Positions 43,671 through 54,261 are shown, counted from the stretch's first letter. The stretch: DNA of 64,000 nt from CAZOWM01 sp964583615 (GCA_964583615.1 CAZOWM010000012.1:1-64000), one strand, 5' to 3'. Program-made: numbers and translations. Notes: generated by a model not told the origin, from the sequence alone.

Positions 43671-44054
43671 ATGATTAATTTATTGTACGCATATGGTATG
43701 ACCGGGACCACAGGGGGGGCACCAGGGCAGGGCTCGGGAGGAAGCCCGATGTCTCTTATTTTTATGATCATCGCGATTTTTGCGGTCATGTACTTCCTCA
43801 TGATCAGGCCGCAGCAAAGACAGAAAAAACAGCATCAGGATCTTTTGGGCAAAGTCGCCAAGGGGGATAAAATAATAACCATGGGTGGAATTTATGGAAC
43901 CATTGCTGGCGTAAAGGATAACACGGTTATTGTAAAAATTGCTGACAACGTAAAAGTCGAGTTGAGCAGGTCTTCTATCAGTAAGGTTGTTGCTTCAAAA
44001 GCTTCCAAATCGCAACCAGGATCTCAGCCGGGTGAAGAGAATAAGGAAACCTGA
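43671..44054 (+). CDS. yajC: Sec translocase accessory subunit YajC
   Basis: 127 residues from ATG 43671 (GGAGG just before). A Gly-rich N-terminus, one membrane helix (about 28-46) ending in FLMIRPQQRQKK, the YajC signature, and a small soluble domain (GDKIITMGGIYGTI). Partner of SecDF, encoded next. Confidence 0.95.
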   Translation: MINLLYAYGMTGTTGGAPGQGSGGSPMSLIFMIIAIFAVMYFLMIRPQQRQKKQHQDLLGKVAKGDKIITMGGIYGTIAGVKDNTVIVKIADNVKVELSRSSISKVVASKASKSQPGSQPGEENKET

Positions 44055-44192
44055 GAAAACAAATTATCATTAGACAGCATTTGATTCATTATGAAAGAAA
44101 CACCCTTTCTTTCACGACATTGCCGCACATTCAAGAAAGCTTTTGATTACAATGCCGATTTCCATAAAATTATTGACTAAACAGAGAACTGT

Positions 44193-45683
44193 ATGAACAA
44201 ACCCTTTCGAATTCTCGTCATTCTCATCGTTCTTGGAATCGCAGTCTGGGGCTTTTCCTCCACATACAAGTGGTACTTTGTATTCAGCGAGGAAGATCGC
44301 GAATTGACCACACTCACAGCAGAACAGCTTACGGAGTATCCGAGGGACAAGAGACTTCAGATAAAAGAGATGAAGAAACTGCGGTCCCGCATCATCAATC
44401 TCGGGCTTGATCTTCAGGGTGGAATCTACATGGTGCTCGAGCCTGATTACGAAGAAATGAAACGGCGGCAGGGTTCGGTTGAGCTCACGTCATTGGAAAT
44501 GAAGGACGCCATGAGGCGTGTAATGGAGATTCTCAGAAATAGAATCGACAAGTTCGGCGTTTCAGAGCCCTCCATTACCACACAGGGCGAGGACAGGATC
44601 GTTGTTGAGCTTCCCGGATCAAAGGACCCGGACAGGGCTAAGTCTGTGGTGATGGGACGGGGGCTTCTCGAATTTCACCTTGTCGACGAGGAGACATCTG
44701 CGAAACTGAAGAGAGATATGTTTGATGAGACAGGAACTCTCATAGACGGTTCGATTATACCCGAGGATTCGCAGCTTTCCTACTTCTGGGGAAAAAACAA
44801 GTTCGATGTGCTCGAGAGGCAGAGAGCAGTTGTGCTCGACAAAGAGGTCCTTTTGGACGGGTCTGCAATAAAAAGGGCTCAGGTCCAGAGTGACCAGTTC
44901 GGAAAACCGGAAATCGTTTTTTCACTGTCCACTGAGGGGGCAAAGCAGTTTTTGCGTATTACAGAAGCAAACGTGGGGAAGCGGCTTGCGGTCGTTCTTG
45001 ACGGGAAGATACTTATGATGCCGCTCATTCGAGAGAGAATTCCGGGCGGGCAGGTGCGGATAACAGGCGATTTTACCATGAAGGAGGCACAGGATTCTGC
45101 GCTCATTCTTCGCGCCGGTGCGTTTCCCGTTCCCCTGCAGATCGCCGAGCAGAGGACGATCGGTCCTTCACTTGGTGGGGATTCTATTCAAGCGGGAATA
45201 AGGGCTGCAATCATTGGTTCAATTCTCGTTATTGTGTTCATGCTCTTGTATTATAAACTTTCGGGGGTAATTGCAGACATCGCGCTCGCATTGAATCTCT
45301 TTCTTCTCCTGGGGGGGCTTGCCTGGCTCAACTTTACGCTCACACTCCCGGGAATTGCGGGAATGATTCTCACGGTAGGAATGGCAGTCGATGCGAATGT
45401 CATCATATTTGAGAGGATCAAAGAAGAGGTGCGGAACGGGAAGACCGTGACGGCGGCCATTCAGTCCGGTTATGAAAAGGCGTTTCGAACGATACTTGAT
45501 GCAAACATGACAACGCTGATCGCAACCTTTGTACTCTCTCAGTTCGGGTCGGGACCAATAAAGGGGTTTGCCATTACACTGAGTATAGGTATCGTTATCA
45601 ACATGTTCACTTCGATTTTTGTAACCAAGCTTCTCTATGCATTGGGGGTGGATATATTTAAGGTAAAGAGGCTGTCCATTTAG
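44193..45683 (+). CDS. secD: protein translocase subunit SecD
   Basis: 496 residues. One N-terminal helix, a large periplasmic domain starting NLGLDLQGGIYMVLEP, then five helices with GMAVDANVIIFERIKEE. It uses the proton gradient to pull secreted proteins across the membrane. 138 bases separate it from yajC; the gap is unremarkable. Length typical of separate SecD proteins. Confidence 0.96.
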   Translation: MNKPFRILVILIVLGIAVWGFSSTYKWYFVFSEEDRELTTLTAEQLTEYPRDKRLQIKEMKKLRSRIINLGLDLQGGIYMVLEPDYEEMKRRQGSVELTSLEMKDAMRRVMEILRNRIDKFGVSEPSITTQGEDRIVVELPGSKDPDRAKSVVMGRGLLEFHLVDEETSAKLKRDMFDETGTLIDGSIIPEDSQLSYFWGKNKFDVLERQRAVVLDKEVLLDGSAIKRAQVQSDQFGKPEIVFSLSTEGAKQFLRITEANVGKRLAVVLDGKILMMPLIRERIPGGQVRITGDFTMKEAQDSALILRAGAFPVPLQIAEQRTIGPSLGGDSIQAGIRAAIIGSILVIVFMLLYYKLSGVIADIALALNLFLLLGGLAWLNFTLTLPGIAGMILTVGMAVDANVIIFERIKEEVRNGKTVTAAIQSGYEKAFRTILDANMTTLIATFVLSQFGSGPIKGFAITLSIGIVINMFTSIFVTKLLYALGVDIFKVKRLSI

Positions 45684-45715
45684 GAAAGAACTATACATGT
45701 GCATCAGAGGATAAA

Positions 45716-46627
45716 ATGTATCGGAACTTGAATTTAAAAATTATTCAATACAGAAAGTTCACGTATATCCTTTCTGCAGTCATTATATTTGCCGGCATTG
45801 TCAGTATCGCAGTGCAAGGCGGATTAAATATGGGAATCGATTTTGCCGGTGGGAATATGGTGCAGGTTGATTTCAAAGACAGCTCTGTGTCTATCGGTGA
45901 TGTCAGAGATGTTCTGATCGCAACGGGGTACGGAAATAATGTACAGAGGATCGATGATCCGATAAAGAATACCTACATACTTAGGACGCTTGCAAGAGAG
46001 AGAGATAACGACAAGGTGATCGAAGAGATTCAGGGAGCGTTGAAAGACCGATTCGGCAGCGCGAGTGTGGTGTTCGAGAGAGTCGACATCGTCGGTCCGA
46101 GGATCAGTTCGTATCTTTTGCGCACCTCATACCTCATCGGGCTTGTAGCGATTGCCCTCATTTTGCTCTACACGACGTTCAGGTTCAGGTTCCGTTTCGG
46201 GGTTGCGGCGATTGCAGCGCTCGTGCACGATGTCCTTATCGTTTTGAGCTTTCTCTCTTTTTTCGGAAAGGAGATGGACACCTACATTCTTGCGGCAGTT
46301 CTCACCATTATCGGCTATTCATTGAATGATACGATTGTCGTGTTCGACCGGGCAAGAGAAAACCTCAAGTCCTCACGCGCATATGAGGATTACCCAATGA
46401 CCATTAATATGAGCATCAATCAGTCACTCTCACGAACTCTTATCACATCTATGACGACGCTTCTGGTACTTTTTTCATTGCTGATCTTCGGCGGGAACAC
46501 GATGAAAAACTTTGCATTTGCGCTCATCACAGGAGTTATTGTGGGTACCTACTCATCGATATTTATTGCATCAGCGCTCGTTGTAGAATGGCACAAGTGG
46601 AAACCGGAGAAAGTGAAGAAGGTATAG
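45716..46627 (+). CDS. secF: protein translocase subunit SecF
   Basis: 303 residues, six helices. GLNMGIDFAGG in the periplasmic loop and YSLNDTIVVFDRARENL in helix 4/5 are SecF hallmarks. 32 bases after secD, one operon. Nothing odd. Confidence 0.96.
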   Translation: MYRNLNLKIIQYRKFTYILSAVIIFAGIVSIAVQGGLNMGIDFAGGNMVQVDFKDSSVSIGDVRDVLIATGYGNNVQRIDDPIKNTYILRTLARERDNDKVIEEIQGALKDRFGSASVVFERVDIVGPRISSYLLRTSYLIGLVAIALILLYTTFRFRFRFGVAAIAALVHDVLIVLSFLSFFGKEMDTYILAAVLTIIGYSLNDTIVVFDRARENLKSSRAYEDYPMTINMSINQSLSRTLITSMTTLLVLFSLLIFGGNTMKNFAFALITGVIVGTYSSIFIASALVVEWHKWKPEKVKKV

Positions 46628-46717
46628 GGATGTGTTTCCTGCGGCGAACGCTGTGGAGAAGGAAACCGTATATACAGCACATTTATGAATAACAAGTTCT
46701 GGTAAAGGAGCGGCAAG

Positions 46718-47134
46718 ATGGTGAAAAACAATGAATCAAAGGTGATCGAGGAAAAAGATGTGGATACCGTACTGGCAGAGGACATAGACTTTTCCGGAAC
46801 AATGAAATTCAAAAAATCACTGATGATCAAAGGCAAGTTTGACGGACGCATCGACGCAGACGGTCACTTGATACTCGGTCCCAATGCAGTGGTAAAGGCA
46901 ATGATTAAGGCAGGAGTGGTTACCAACTTTGGCAAGATCATCGGGAACGTGGAAGCGATAAATAAAATCGAACTTTTTCGTGGCGCAGAGCTGAATGGCG
47001 ATGTCAAGACCCCCGATTTCATCATAGAGAGTGGATGCATTTTTAACGGGAACTGCGCAATGGGTGGACAAGCGCATACCGTGGAATCATCTCAGATGCC
47101 GGACAAGACAGTCGAGGGAGAGCAAAAAAAGTAG
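46718..47134 (+). CDS. bactofilin
   Basis: 138 residues of DUF583: a beta-helix core from about 20 to 110 (hydrophobic repeats every 5-6 residues, e.g. KSLMIKGKFDGRI, GKIIGNV, GAELNGDV) between polar tails. Polymerises into cytoskeletal filaments involved in cell shape and wall work. AAAGGAGCGGCAAG before ATG. It follows secF by 90 bases. Confidence 0.92.
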   Translation: MVKNNESKVIEEKDVDTVLAEDIDFSGTMKFKKSLMIKGKFDGRIDADGHLILGPNAVVKAMIKAGVVTNFGKIIGNVEAINKIELFRGAELNGDVKTPDFIIESGCIFNGNCAMGGQAHTVESSQMPDKTVEGEQKK

Positions 47135-47183
47135 CCGGAAGATGTGGGCAACAGGCCGCACATCCTCTGTATGGGAAGATACA

Positions 47184-47807
47184 ATGAAGAAATGGTGCTT
47201 TTTGATGGTGTTCATTTTTTTCGTCCCCCTATGGGGGTTTTCGAGTTTTCAGGAGGCCTACGACCTGTACAAGCAGGGGAAATATTACGATTCGGAAAAG
47301 CTGCTGCTCAGGGAAAAGGAACTCACGCCCAATAATTTCGATGTCTATGCGGTTCTTGGATGGTGTTACATCAATACAGGTCGGTACAGACTGGCAATAG
47401 AGATCAGCGAAGAAGGATTGAAGATCAACCCGAACGACACGAGGTTTTTCACCACTATCGGAAGGTCATACCTCGAAATGAAACGCTACAATGATGCGTC
47501 AGCGTATCTTCAGAAATCTGTTGCCCTCAGACCTGACTATCCCTACAACTATTACTACCTTGGACGTATGTACCTCAATCAGGGGAAACTCATTTTTGCT
47601 GATACGGCGTTTTCAGCTGCGATAATGCTGAAGAACGACCGGTGGGTTTTTTACAAATACCGTGGCCAGGTGTATGAACAGATGTCGGACTGGAAATCTG
47701 CCGAGTCGGATTATAAAAAGGCACTGACTCTCAAGCCGAATGATCCCGGTCTGAAAGATTCTCTGATCAAGGTCATCAGCAAACAGGCAGAGCAAGAAGT
47801 GCAATAA
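47184..47807 (+). CDS. secreted TPR-repeat protein
   Basis: 207 residues: signal peptide (MKKWCFLMVFIFFVPLWGFS), then about four or five TPR units (e.g. GWCYINTGRYRLAIEISEEG, GRMYLNQGKLIFADTAF). Likely a periplasmic or outer-membrane scaffold. ATG 47184 is chosen for the signal peptide; the longer reading would overlap the bactofilin gene. Function unknown. Confidence 0.85.
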   Translation: MKKWCFLMVFIFFVPLWGFSSFQEAYDLYKQGKYYDSEKLLLREKELTPNNFDVYAVLGWCYINTGRYRLAIEISEEGLKINPNDTRFFTTIGRSYLEMKRYNDASAYLQKSVALRPDYPYNYYYLGRMYLNQGKLIFADTAFSAAIMLKNDRWVFYKYRGQVYEQMSDWKSAESDYKKALTLKPNDPGLKDSLIKVISKQAEQEVQ

Positions 47808-47945
47808 AAGATATTCATACAAAGCGCTGTGTAAACCGTTCGCTGCTTGTTTCTTCCGCGCTGCCTTCCGGATGTTTTTACCAAATGGCGTACGTGTTTT
47901 TCCCAAACCGGTGATCGCTTTTCTCACCCCTGCGGCAGAAGGAAA

Positions 47946-49262
47946 ATGCAACACATACCTTCAGTAGCCATCATCAATCACGGCTGTAGGCTCAATCAGT
48001 TTGAAGGAGAAGCTCTCGCGTGCAGCTTCAGAAAGGCAGGTTTCCGCGTTGTAGATTCTCGGCACGGCGAATCCCCTGACATAACGATTGTCAACACCTG
48101 TACCGTTACCAACAGCGGGGACAGAAAATCGAGGCATTCGATCTACAGGGCAGTCGCATCGAAAAAGGCCAACGGGATTGTGGTGGTGACCGGATGTTAT
48201 GCAGAGACCGACGGGATTATGCTCAGAAAGATCAACGGTGTGGATCTTGTTGTCGGTAACAGAAACAAGGCGATGATCTTGGATATAGTCAGGGCTTACC
48301 TGGAAAACGGATCGTGCCCGATCACGGAAGATGACACCTCGTTTCAGTACCGTGCACCCGAACACCCGGAGCGTTCCAGGGTGTATGTAAAAGTACAGGA
48401 CGGGTGTAATATGAGATGCGCATATTGTAAAGTACCCAGGGCTCGGGGAAGTTCACGGAGCAGGGATTTCCACGACATACTCGCATATGTGAAGAAACTG
48501 AGTGAAAACGGGTACAGAGAGATCGTTCTTACCGGAATCAATCTCGGCGATTACAAAAACGGTTCAATCTCTTTTTCTAGGCTTCTCTCACTTCTCCTTG
48601 AACTCGATCCATCTTATCGAATCAGACTTTCATCGATCGAACCGTTCCTGTTCGAAAAGGATCTCATCAAGACGGTAGCACACCCCCGAATCGTGCCTCA
48701 TTTCCATATCCCACTTCAGAGCGGATCGGACAGAATACTGAGGCTTATGAACAGGCCATACTCCGCGCGTGATTATCTCTGCCTTGTGAAAAACCTCAAA
48801 CTTCTCAAACCGGATGCTCATTTTGCAACGGATGTGATCGTTGGATTCCCCACGGAGACGGCTGACGACTTTTATGATACGATGAAAATTATAAATGAGG
48901 TCGGATTTGCTTCGATGCATGTATTCAGATATTCCCCCAGAAACGGGACCAAAGCGGCGAGGCTTGAAGACACGGTGAGTCCGCGTGAAAAGGGCCTGCG
49001 AAGTAAGGTCTTGATTCAGAGGGCCTCTAACCTCAACTTCGACTATCGTATGCAGTTTCTGCATACGGTGCGGGATGCCGTGTTCGAACGGCACCAGAGG
49101 GGTCGTTTCTGGGTCGGTATCACCGATAACTATATAAAAGCAGAGCTTGTTGAATGCGGGAAATCGGGCGCGCACACATACGGAGACATCAGCCGGAGGT
49201 TGCTGCCGGTGAGAATAGTGGATGTACAACCTGCAGTCACACTCTGTGAAATTGCTCGGTGA
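47946..49262 (+). CDS. mtaB: tRNA threonylcarbamoyladenosine methylthiotransferase (MtaB)
   Basis: 438 residues. Adds the methylthio group to t6A37 of tRNA. UPF0004 domain with three cluster cysteines (NHGCRLNQFE, NTCTVTN, TGCYAETDG), radical SAM motif CNMRCAYC, and a C-terminal TRAM-like region. The sequence NHGCRLNQFE rather than MiaB-type favours MtaB. ATG 47946 follows AGAAGGA. Convergent with greA. Confidence 0.92.
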   Translation: MQHIPSVAIINHGCRLNQFEGEALACSFRKAGFRVVDSRHGESPDITIVNTCTVTNSGDRKSRHSIYRAVASKKANGIVVVTGCYAETDGIMLRKINGVDLVVGNRNKAMILDIVRAYLENGSCPITEDDTSFQYRAPEHPERSRVYVKVQDGCNMRCAYCKVPRARGSSRSRDFHDILAYVKKLSENGYREIVLTGINLGDYKNGSISFSRLLSLLLELDPSYRIRLSSIEPFLFEKDLIKTVAHPRIVPHFHIPLQSGSDRILRLMNRPYSARDYLCLVKNLKLLKPDAHFATDVIVGFPTETADDFYDTMKIINEVGFASMHVFRYSPRNGTKAARLEDTVSPREKGLRSKVLIQRASNLNFDYRMQFLHTVRDAVFERHQRGRFWVGITDNYIKAELVECGKSGAHTYGDISRRLLPVRIVDVQPAVTLCEIAR

Positions 49263-49307
49263 GGTCCTTCAGAAGCAGAGGCGGTAGGTGCGATGGAAGC
49301 AACTGTT

Positions 49308-51986
49308 CTAGAATATCGCTTTCTCGATTTTTAATATTTTGTATCGTTTTTTGTTTTCCTTTCCTCCCATATTCACGGAATCTCCCACTGATTTGTTCAG
49401 CAGTGTTTCGCCGATCGGTGAGGTATAGGAGATGACCTTTTTCGAAGGCTCGGATTCCCACGGACCGAGAATCGTGTACTTCTCTGTTGTGTCGTCTTCG
49501 AGACTGTTCAAAGTAATCATTGTACCGACGGATACGGTATTTGTCTTTATGTCCTCGGGTTTGATAATCTGCGCCTTGCTGAGACTCCTGGAGAGGCCCT
49601 TTATCTGATGTTTCAGCAGTTCCTGCTTTTCCAGCGCGTATTTATACTCGGCATTTTCCCGCAGATCTCCCTTTTCCATGGCGATGCCGATCTCTTTGCT
49701 ATTTTTCGGGATCTCTTCGTCCATGAGGTATTTGAGTTCATTCTGTTTCAGCTCGTAAGACCTCTGGGTGACTATCAGCTGCTCGCTGTCCGTGACACTT
49801 TCCACTTCGTCGTCAAAAATAATCTGGGGATGTGACGCCTTTATGGTAAATCTCAGCCTGATGATATACTCGTCTTTCAGTTCTTCAATGTTGAGCATCG
49901 TGGGAAGCAATCTTCTGACTTTTGATTCGCTGGCTTTTTCGATGTAGTTAATGAGCAGACTGTCCTTGAAGAGGATATCAACGATCGTGTTGAACAGCTT
50001 TCTGTTGTAAACGACATTCCGTTCGTTCACCAGCTCTCTGCTGGCAATCTCCATCAGGTGGGTGAGTGCCATGATCGTATGGTCGAAATCGATGTCGAAG
50101 CCAAGAGCACTCTGTTTGCCGATGAGGTTTTTCCCGACCCAGATGAAAAGGTCGGTGTATTCCCTGTAGTGAGAGAAAATGGTTTTCATGAGCTCATTGA
50201 CGAGATCCTTTCTCCCTTCCGCAATGAGTTCGTCAATGATGTATTTCATCGGGTGCTCATAAAAGCTCTTTATGTATATCTCGGGCCAGTTTTCTGAATT
50301 TTTCTTAATGTACACGAGAAAGTTTTTTTTCAGCTCACTTTCAGGAATTAACGGAAGATACGTGTGAATATCCTTCAGACCGTTCAGTATTTCATTAAAG
50401 TCGAAACTGAATTCAATCGGCAGGTATCCGTACGTTCTTTTGAGGTTTTTCAGCATGAGAAAACTCTTCAGCGTGTTTTCGTTCATATTGCTCGATGAAG
50501 ATATGAATCCGGTGAAATAGTTCAACATGTCTTCGAAATATTCTGAATCGATATCTCCGTGTGTAATGAACTCTTCAAAAAGTTCGAATCGTTTGTCGAA
50601 ATTTTTCTCTGTTTTAAATTTGTTGTATATGTCTTCATTGAATGAGATCGGCTTTTTTCGAATGAAGTAGACATCGTTTTTTTCAGGGAGCGTGCCGAAA
50701 AAGGGATTTTTTTTCAGAATGGTTTTTGCCTTGCCCCACCATTTTGTCCATTCCTTTTGTGTGAGGATCCCGTTGAGCAATTCCTCTTTGAAGTCTTTTA
50801 CTGAGGCGGCATTGCTCTTGCTTTTTATGATGATTTTCAGCCCCTCTTCCACATTTGAAAGAATAAGCTCTCGCAATTTGTCTCTGTCTTTGCTCTTGAG
50901 AAGCCAAATGTGGTCGGGGGGCAGTATCTGCAAACAGGAGAGCGCCATTTGAAGCGTCATGTGGTGTTTCGGTTTGTGTTTGAACTTTATGACGAGGTGG
51001 TCCTCTTTTATTTCTTTGCAGAGCCCGATGCCCCATGTTCGATGGTATACGTAGTTGCCGACATCGAAAATGATATGTTTCTCAAAGGTGTCAATCGCCG
51101 TATCCATATCAACAGTGTGATCTTTGAGCCCTGACTTCTCGAGATATTCATTCATGAGGGAATGTTCACTGTATTTCTGTTCGTAACAGCTCACGAGTTC
51201 TTCCCGCCCTTCCCTGTCTTTCTTGTTGTAGGAGAGGACCTTTTTTAGGAGGTCGATTGCAATATCATACTCGCCCTTTTCCTTGAAATGGGGAATGACA
51301 AAAGAGAGAAGAAAGGCGGATTTGTCTGTTCCGAATGAATCTGCGATTCGCTTTTCGTTGTTCAGAAAGAAGTTGAGGTCCTCGGGGGTAAGCTCGATGA
51401 GTTTAAGCCAGATCTCCTCGACGGGATTGTACATCCCCTTTTTTTGATAGCGGAGAAGGGATTTTTTGTAGTAGTCAATCGCTTCTTCGTTTTTCTGTTC
51501 TTTCTCTTTTATTGTTGCGAGCTTTTTTGTGATGTCAGCCTCATCATAATCAATTTTCACGAGCCGTTCCCACACTGAAATCAACTCGTCTTCCCTCTTA
51601 TCGTTTATCATACACTGAGCGAGCGCTTCCAGAGCGTATTTGTTTTCACCGTATTTGAGGGTTTCATTCGAAAGAAATTCAACAATGTTGTAACGTTTGT
51701 TGTCGATGAACAGATTGATGAGTTTTTGTACGTGTCCCTCATCAAGCGCCTCTTCCTCGAAATTCAGCTTTCCGATCACATAGAGCGCAATGATGCTTGT
51801 CGAGGTGTGCAATAAGTGCTCAGAACAGAGCTGACGTATTTCAGAAAGCTGCCCTGACTTTTTCCCTTCTTCTATGATTGTATCGAGGTCTTTGAAGTTT
51901 TTTATCGTGTAATTATTCAGGGTGGCGCGTGTCCATTTCTCTTCATTGAGTAATTCTGATAACTTTTGTGCTGTATTGCTTTTCAT
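49308..51986 (-). CDS. greA: GreA transcription elongation factor with giant N-terminal extension
   Basis: 892 residues. The last 160 are GreA: coiled-coil with acidic tip GDLRENAEYKYA, then the FKBP-like domain (TILGPWESEP, SPIGETLLNKSVGD). The first roughly 700 are helical, with TPR-like pairs near 100-250 and no family I can name. Known bacterial GreA is about 160 residues; large forms like this are characteristic of spirochaetes. ATG 51986 follows GGAGAGCAGT; two upstream in-frame Met codons are less likely. It rescues paused RNA polymerase; the extension may tether it to another partner. Confidence 0.92.
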   Translation of the reverse strand: MKSNTAQKLSELLNEEKWTRATLNNYTIKNFKDLDTIIEEGKKSGQLSEIRQLCSEHLLHTSTSIIALYVIGKLNFEEEALDEGHVQKLINLFIDNKRYNIVEFLSNETLKYGENKYALEALAQCMINDKREDELISVWERLVKIDYDEADITKKLATIKEKEQKNEEAIDYYKKSLLRYQKKGMYNPVEEIWLKLIELTPEDLNFFLNNEKRIADSFGTDKSAFLLSFVIPHFKEKGEYDIAIDLLKKVLSYNKKDREGREELVSCYEQKYSEHSLMNEYLEKSGLKDHTVDMDTAIDTFEKHIIFDVGNYVYHRTWGIGLCKEIKEDHLVIKFKHKPKHHMTLQMALSCLQILPPDHIWLLKSKDRDKLRELILSNVEEGLKIIIKSKSNAASVKDFKEELLNGILTQKEWTKWWGKAKTILKKNPFFGTLPEKNDVYFIRKKPISFNEDIYNKFKTEKNFDKRFELFEEFITHGDIDSEYFEDMLNYFTGFISSSSNMNENTLKSFLMLKNLKRTYGYLPIEFSFDFNEILNGLKDIHTYLPLIPESELKKNFLVYIKKNSENWPEIYIKSFYEHPMKYIIDELIAEGRKDLVNELMKTIFSHYREYTDLFIWVGKNLIGKQSALGFDIDFDHTIMALTHLMEIASRELVNERNVVYNRKLFNTIVDILFKDSLLINYIEKASESKVRRLLPTMLNIEELKDEYIIRLRFTIKASHPQIIFDDEVESVTDSEQLIVTQRSYELKQNELKYLMDEEIPKNSKEIGIAMEKGDLRENAEYKYALEKQELLKHQIKGLSRSLSKAQIIKPEDIKTNTVSVGTMITLNSLEDDTTEKYTILGPWESEPSKKVISYTSPIGETLLNKSVGDSVNMGGKENKKRYKILKIEKAIF

Positions 51987-52126
51987 ACTGCTCTCCATAC
52001 AAATACCATCAATCACTAAATTAGAAAAACTTCAATGCAAAATCAATAATAAACGTGCAATACACTGCATGAGTATACATAAAATTCTTTCTTCAGTGCA
52101 TCATCCTCCATGCAGATCAATACAAT

Positions 52127-53083
52127 TCATTCCAGATATCTGGTAAACACTTTCGGATTAATTTCGTATATTCGCTGAAGTGAATTTTCTATCTCTTTTT
52201 TGCTTCCAGAGATGATCTTCAGAGTGTCGATCAGCCAGAAATAATGATTGAGGAGTTTCGGTTCTATATACGAACGTTTTTTTTTGTTTTCTGTAAATTC
52301 GTGTTCGAGCTTCTCTATTTTATTCCTCAGCTGTTCGAGTTCACCCTTTTTCGGTTCTCTTTTTACATTGAATGCGCTCTTTATCTCCGCGATTACCGGC
52401 ACCCAGTATACTGCAACCTCAGGGTCTTCGATGCTTTCAAGGGTTTCCTTATAGAGCATGTGGATAAACGGTGATTCGATCTGATCGAGATCGATCTGTG
52501 CCGGATCGATGAAAAAAGCCTCTCTGAAGAGAACCTTTGCCTTCGATGTTTCATCGATGCTGAAATAGCAGTCTCCAAGTTTCGCGAGAAGCGAGGAATC
52601 GCCACTATCAAAACCACGGGCGTACTCATATATGTCTATTGCGCGTTCGTAATTACCGAGATGTTTGAAGAGATCGCCGATTTGAATGAGAATTGCGGTA
52701 TCAGGAACAATGCCCTCGTTGTATGCCCGTGCGAATGATTCTATGATATCGCAGAAGACATATTTTTGTATTGAGGCCGTGGGCCTCCCGTGCTTCACAT
52801 GGTTTCTACACATATATTTTTCGAAGCTTTTCCATTCCCTGAGAAGTAGTTTCCCCTTGTCGTAGGAGGACACGATCTTTTTCAGCCTGTTTTTCTTAGT
52901 TGCCCAAAATTTTGAAACCTTTATCCCGTCTGAAACTCCAGGAAAATTTGGATTCTCTTTTAGAATGCTTTCATACAAGGCGATCGCCTGGCTGAATTTC
53001 CCCCCCTCGAGCAGTTTATGCGCTTTGTTCTGTTTCACGAACAGAGGGTCGTCTTCAAAAGTTAATTGTCCGCCTTCTTCCAT
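52127..53083 (-). CDS. cytoplasmic TPR protein
   Basis: 318 residues without signal peptide. Helix pairs at about 15-45 (AHKLLEGGKFSQAIALYESIL) and 125-190 (GNYERAIDIYEYARG and LGDCYFSIDETSKAKVLFREA, each given only in part here) are TPRs. The C-terminus is a charged coiled coil (residues 240-275). It precedes greA on the same strand with a 140-base gap. Both contain TPR-like repeats, so a functional link is possible, not shown. Promoter candidate TTGACA (53189-53194) with TTATTA after 17 bases. Confidence 0.8.
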   Translation of the reverse strand: MEEGGQLTFEDDPLFVKQNKAHKLLEGGKFSQAIALYESILKENPNFPGVSDGIKVSKFWATKKNRLKKIVSSYDKGKLLLREWKSFEKYMCRNHVKHGRPTASIQKYVFCDIIESFARAYNEGIVPDTAILIQIGDLFKHLGNYERAIDIYEYARGFDSGDSSLLAKLGDCYFSIDETSKAKVLFREAFFIDPAQIDLDQIESPFIHMLYKETLESIEDPEVAVYWVPVIAEIKSAFNVKREPKKGELEQLRNKIEKLEHEFTENKKKRSYIEPKLLNHYFWLIDTLKIISGSKKEIENSLQRIYEINPKVFTRYLE

Positions 53084-53316
53084 AGATCATGAATACCATC
53101 GTGCGAGAATTGTTGTCAGGTTGTCTATTCTCAAGAGGAAGGAAACATTTCCATACATCAAATAATAATAACAAATTTATCGGTATTATGTCAAATAATT
53201 TGGGTGTGTGCTCCTGATGGAAAACAGGCATGATCCCCTTTTCCGGATGAAAAGTGTTTATTCTCCAGGTGTGAAATGTCGACTATTAATATGAAGAAAT
53301 CGGTTCGGGTGGCGAA

Positions 53317-54261
53317 ATGCTGAAAAGATTGGGTTTGTTTCTCTGCATGTTTTTCTGTGTGTTTGTCAACGCTGTTTTTATACATGCAGTTGATAAATCC
53401 ATTGAAAAGGCGCAGTTTTCTCTTGCAGAGGAACTTTTCAGCTCGGGCCGGTACAGTGAGGCCATCGAAGAGTTCGACCGCCTCCTTGTTGAAATGAACA
53501 CAAAAAAGTATGCTGCCGACTGCCGTTACTTCCTGGGGAATTCTCACCTCTCCATGGGTGAATATAAAAAGGCGGAAGAACATTTCTCACTGATCATGAA
53601 TGAGTACAGAGAAAGTGTGTTTCACAGCCCTTCTCTGTATCTTCTTGGGAGGTCCCAATATCTGCAAAAGCGATACGCAGACTCCATTCGCATGTTCGAC
53701 TCCTATGTGGAACGCTACCCGCTCCTTGAGTATGCTGACAACAGCCTCTATTGGAAAGGCGAAGCGCTCCTTGGGATGAATGATCGCGAGGCCGCGAAGA
53801 AAACCTTTGAGGAAATTCTTCGTCGGTACCCACAGGGAAACAAGGCCGACGCAGCGCGTTTCAAGCTTCGGTTGATGGAGCTCGAAGACAAACTGAAAGA
53901 GGACAAGGTGCAAAAATCGCTCCCAGAGGCCCATGGATCAGGCATGGACGAAGAGGACATCAGGCTTCTCAGTGAAGAGAACAAAACGCTCAGGCAAAAG
54001 GAAGCCCGGCTCCTCGATGAAATCGAGGCCCTGAACAACACCATCGATCAAATGAACACAGAACTACAGACACTTTACGAGATAGGAAAGGGAACACAAA
54101 AAGACCAGGAACAGCAGCTCCAAAAAAAAGTTCAGGCCCTCGCGTTTCGGGAGAACCTTCTCAGGATCAAGGAGGAGGCGCTCAGACAGAAGGAGATTGA
54201 GCTGAAAAAGTTCTATGAAAATCTCAGAGAAATTACCGCCGAGTTCATGAACGGGCAGTAA
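53317..54261 (+). CDS. secreted TPR/coiled-coil protein, YbgF/BamD-like
   Basis: 314 residues. Signal peptide 1-25, then TPRs arranged as in YbgF/CpoB or BamD (AEELFSSGRYSEAIEEFDRL, KGEALLGMNDREAAKKTF), and a long coiled coil from about 205 to 314. It likely works in the envelope. Followed 25 bases later by another exported protein, so probably an operon. Exact function unknown. Confidence 0.8.
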   Translation: MLKRLGLFLCMFFCVFVNAVFIHAVDKSIEKAQFSLAEELFSSGRYSEAIEEFDRLLVEMNTKKYAADCRYFLGNSHLSMGEYKKAEEHFSLIMNEYRESVFHSPSLYLLGRSQYLQKRYADSIRMFDSYVERYPLLEYADNSLYWKGEALLGMNDREAAKKTFEEILRRYPQGNKADAARFKLRLMELEDKLKEDKVQKSLPEAHGSGMDEEDIRLLSEENKTLRQKEARLLDEIEALNNTIDQMNTELQTLYEIGKGTQKDQEQQLQKKVQALAFRENLLRIKEEALRQKEIELKKFYENLREITAEFMNGQ

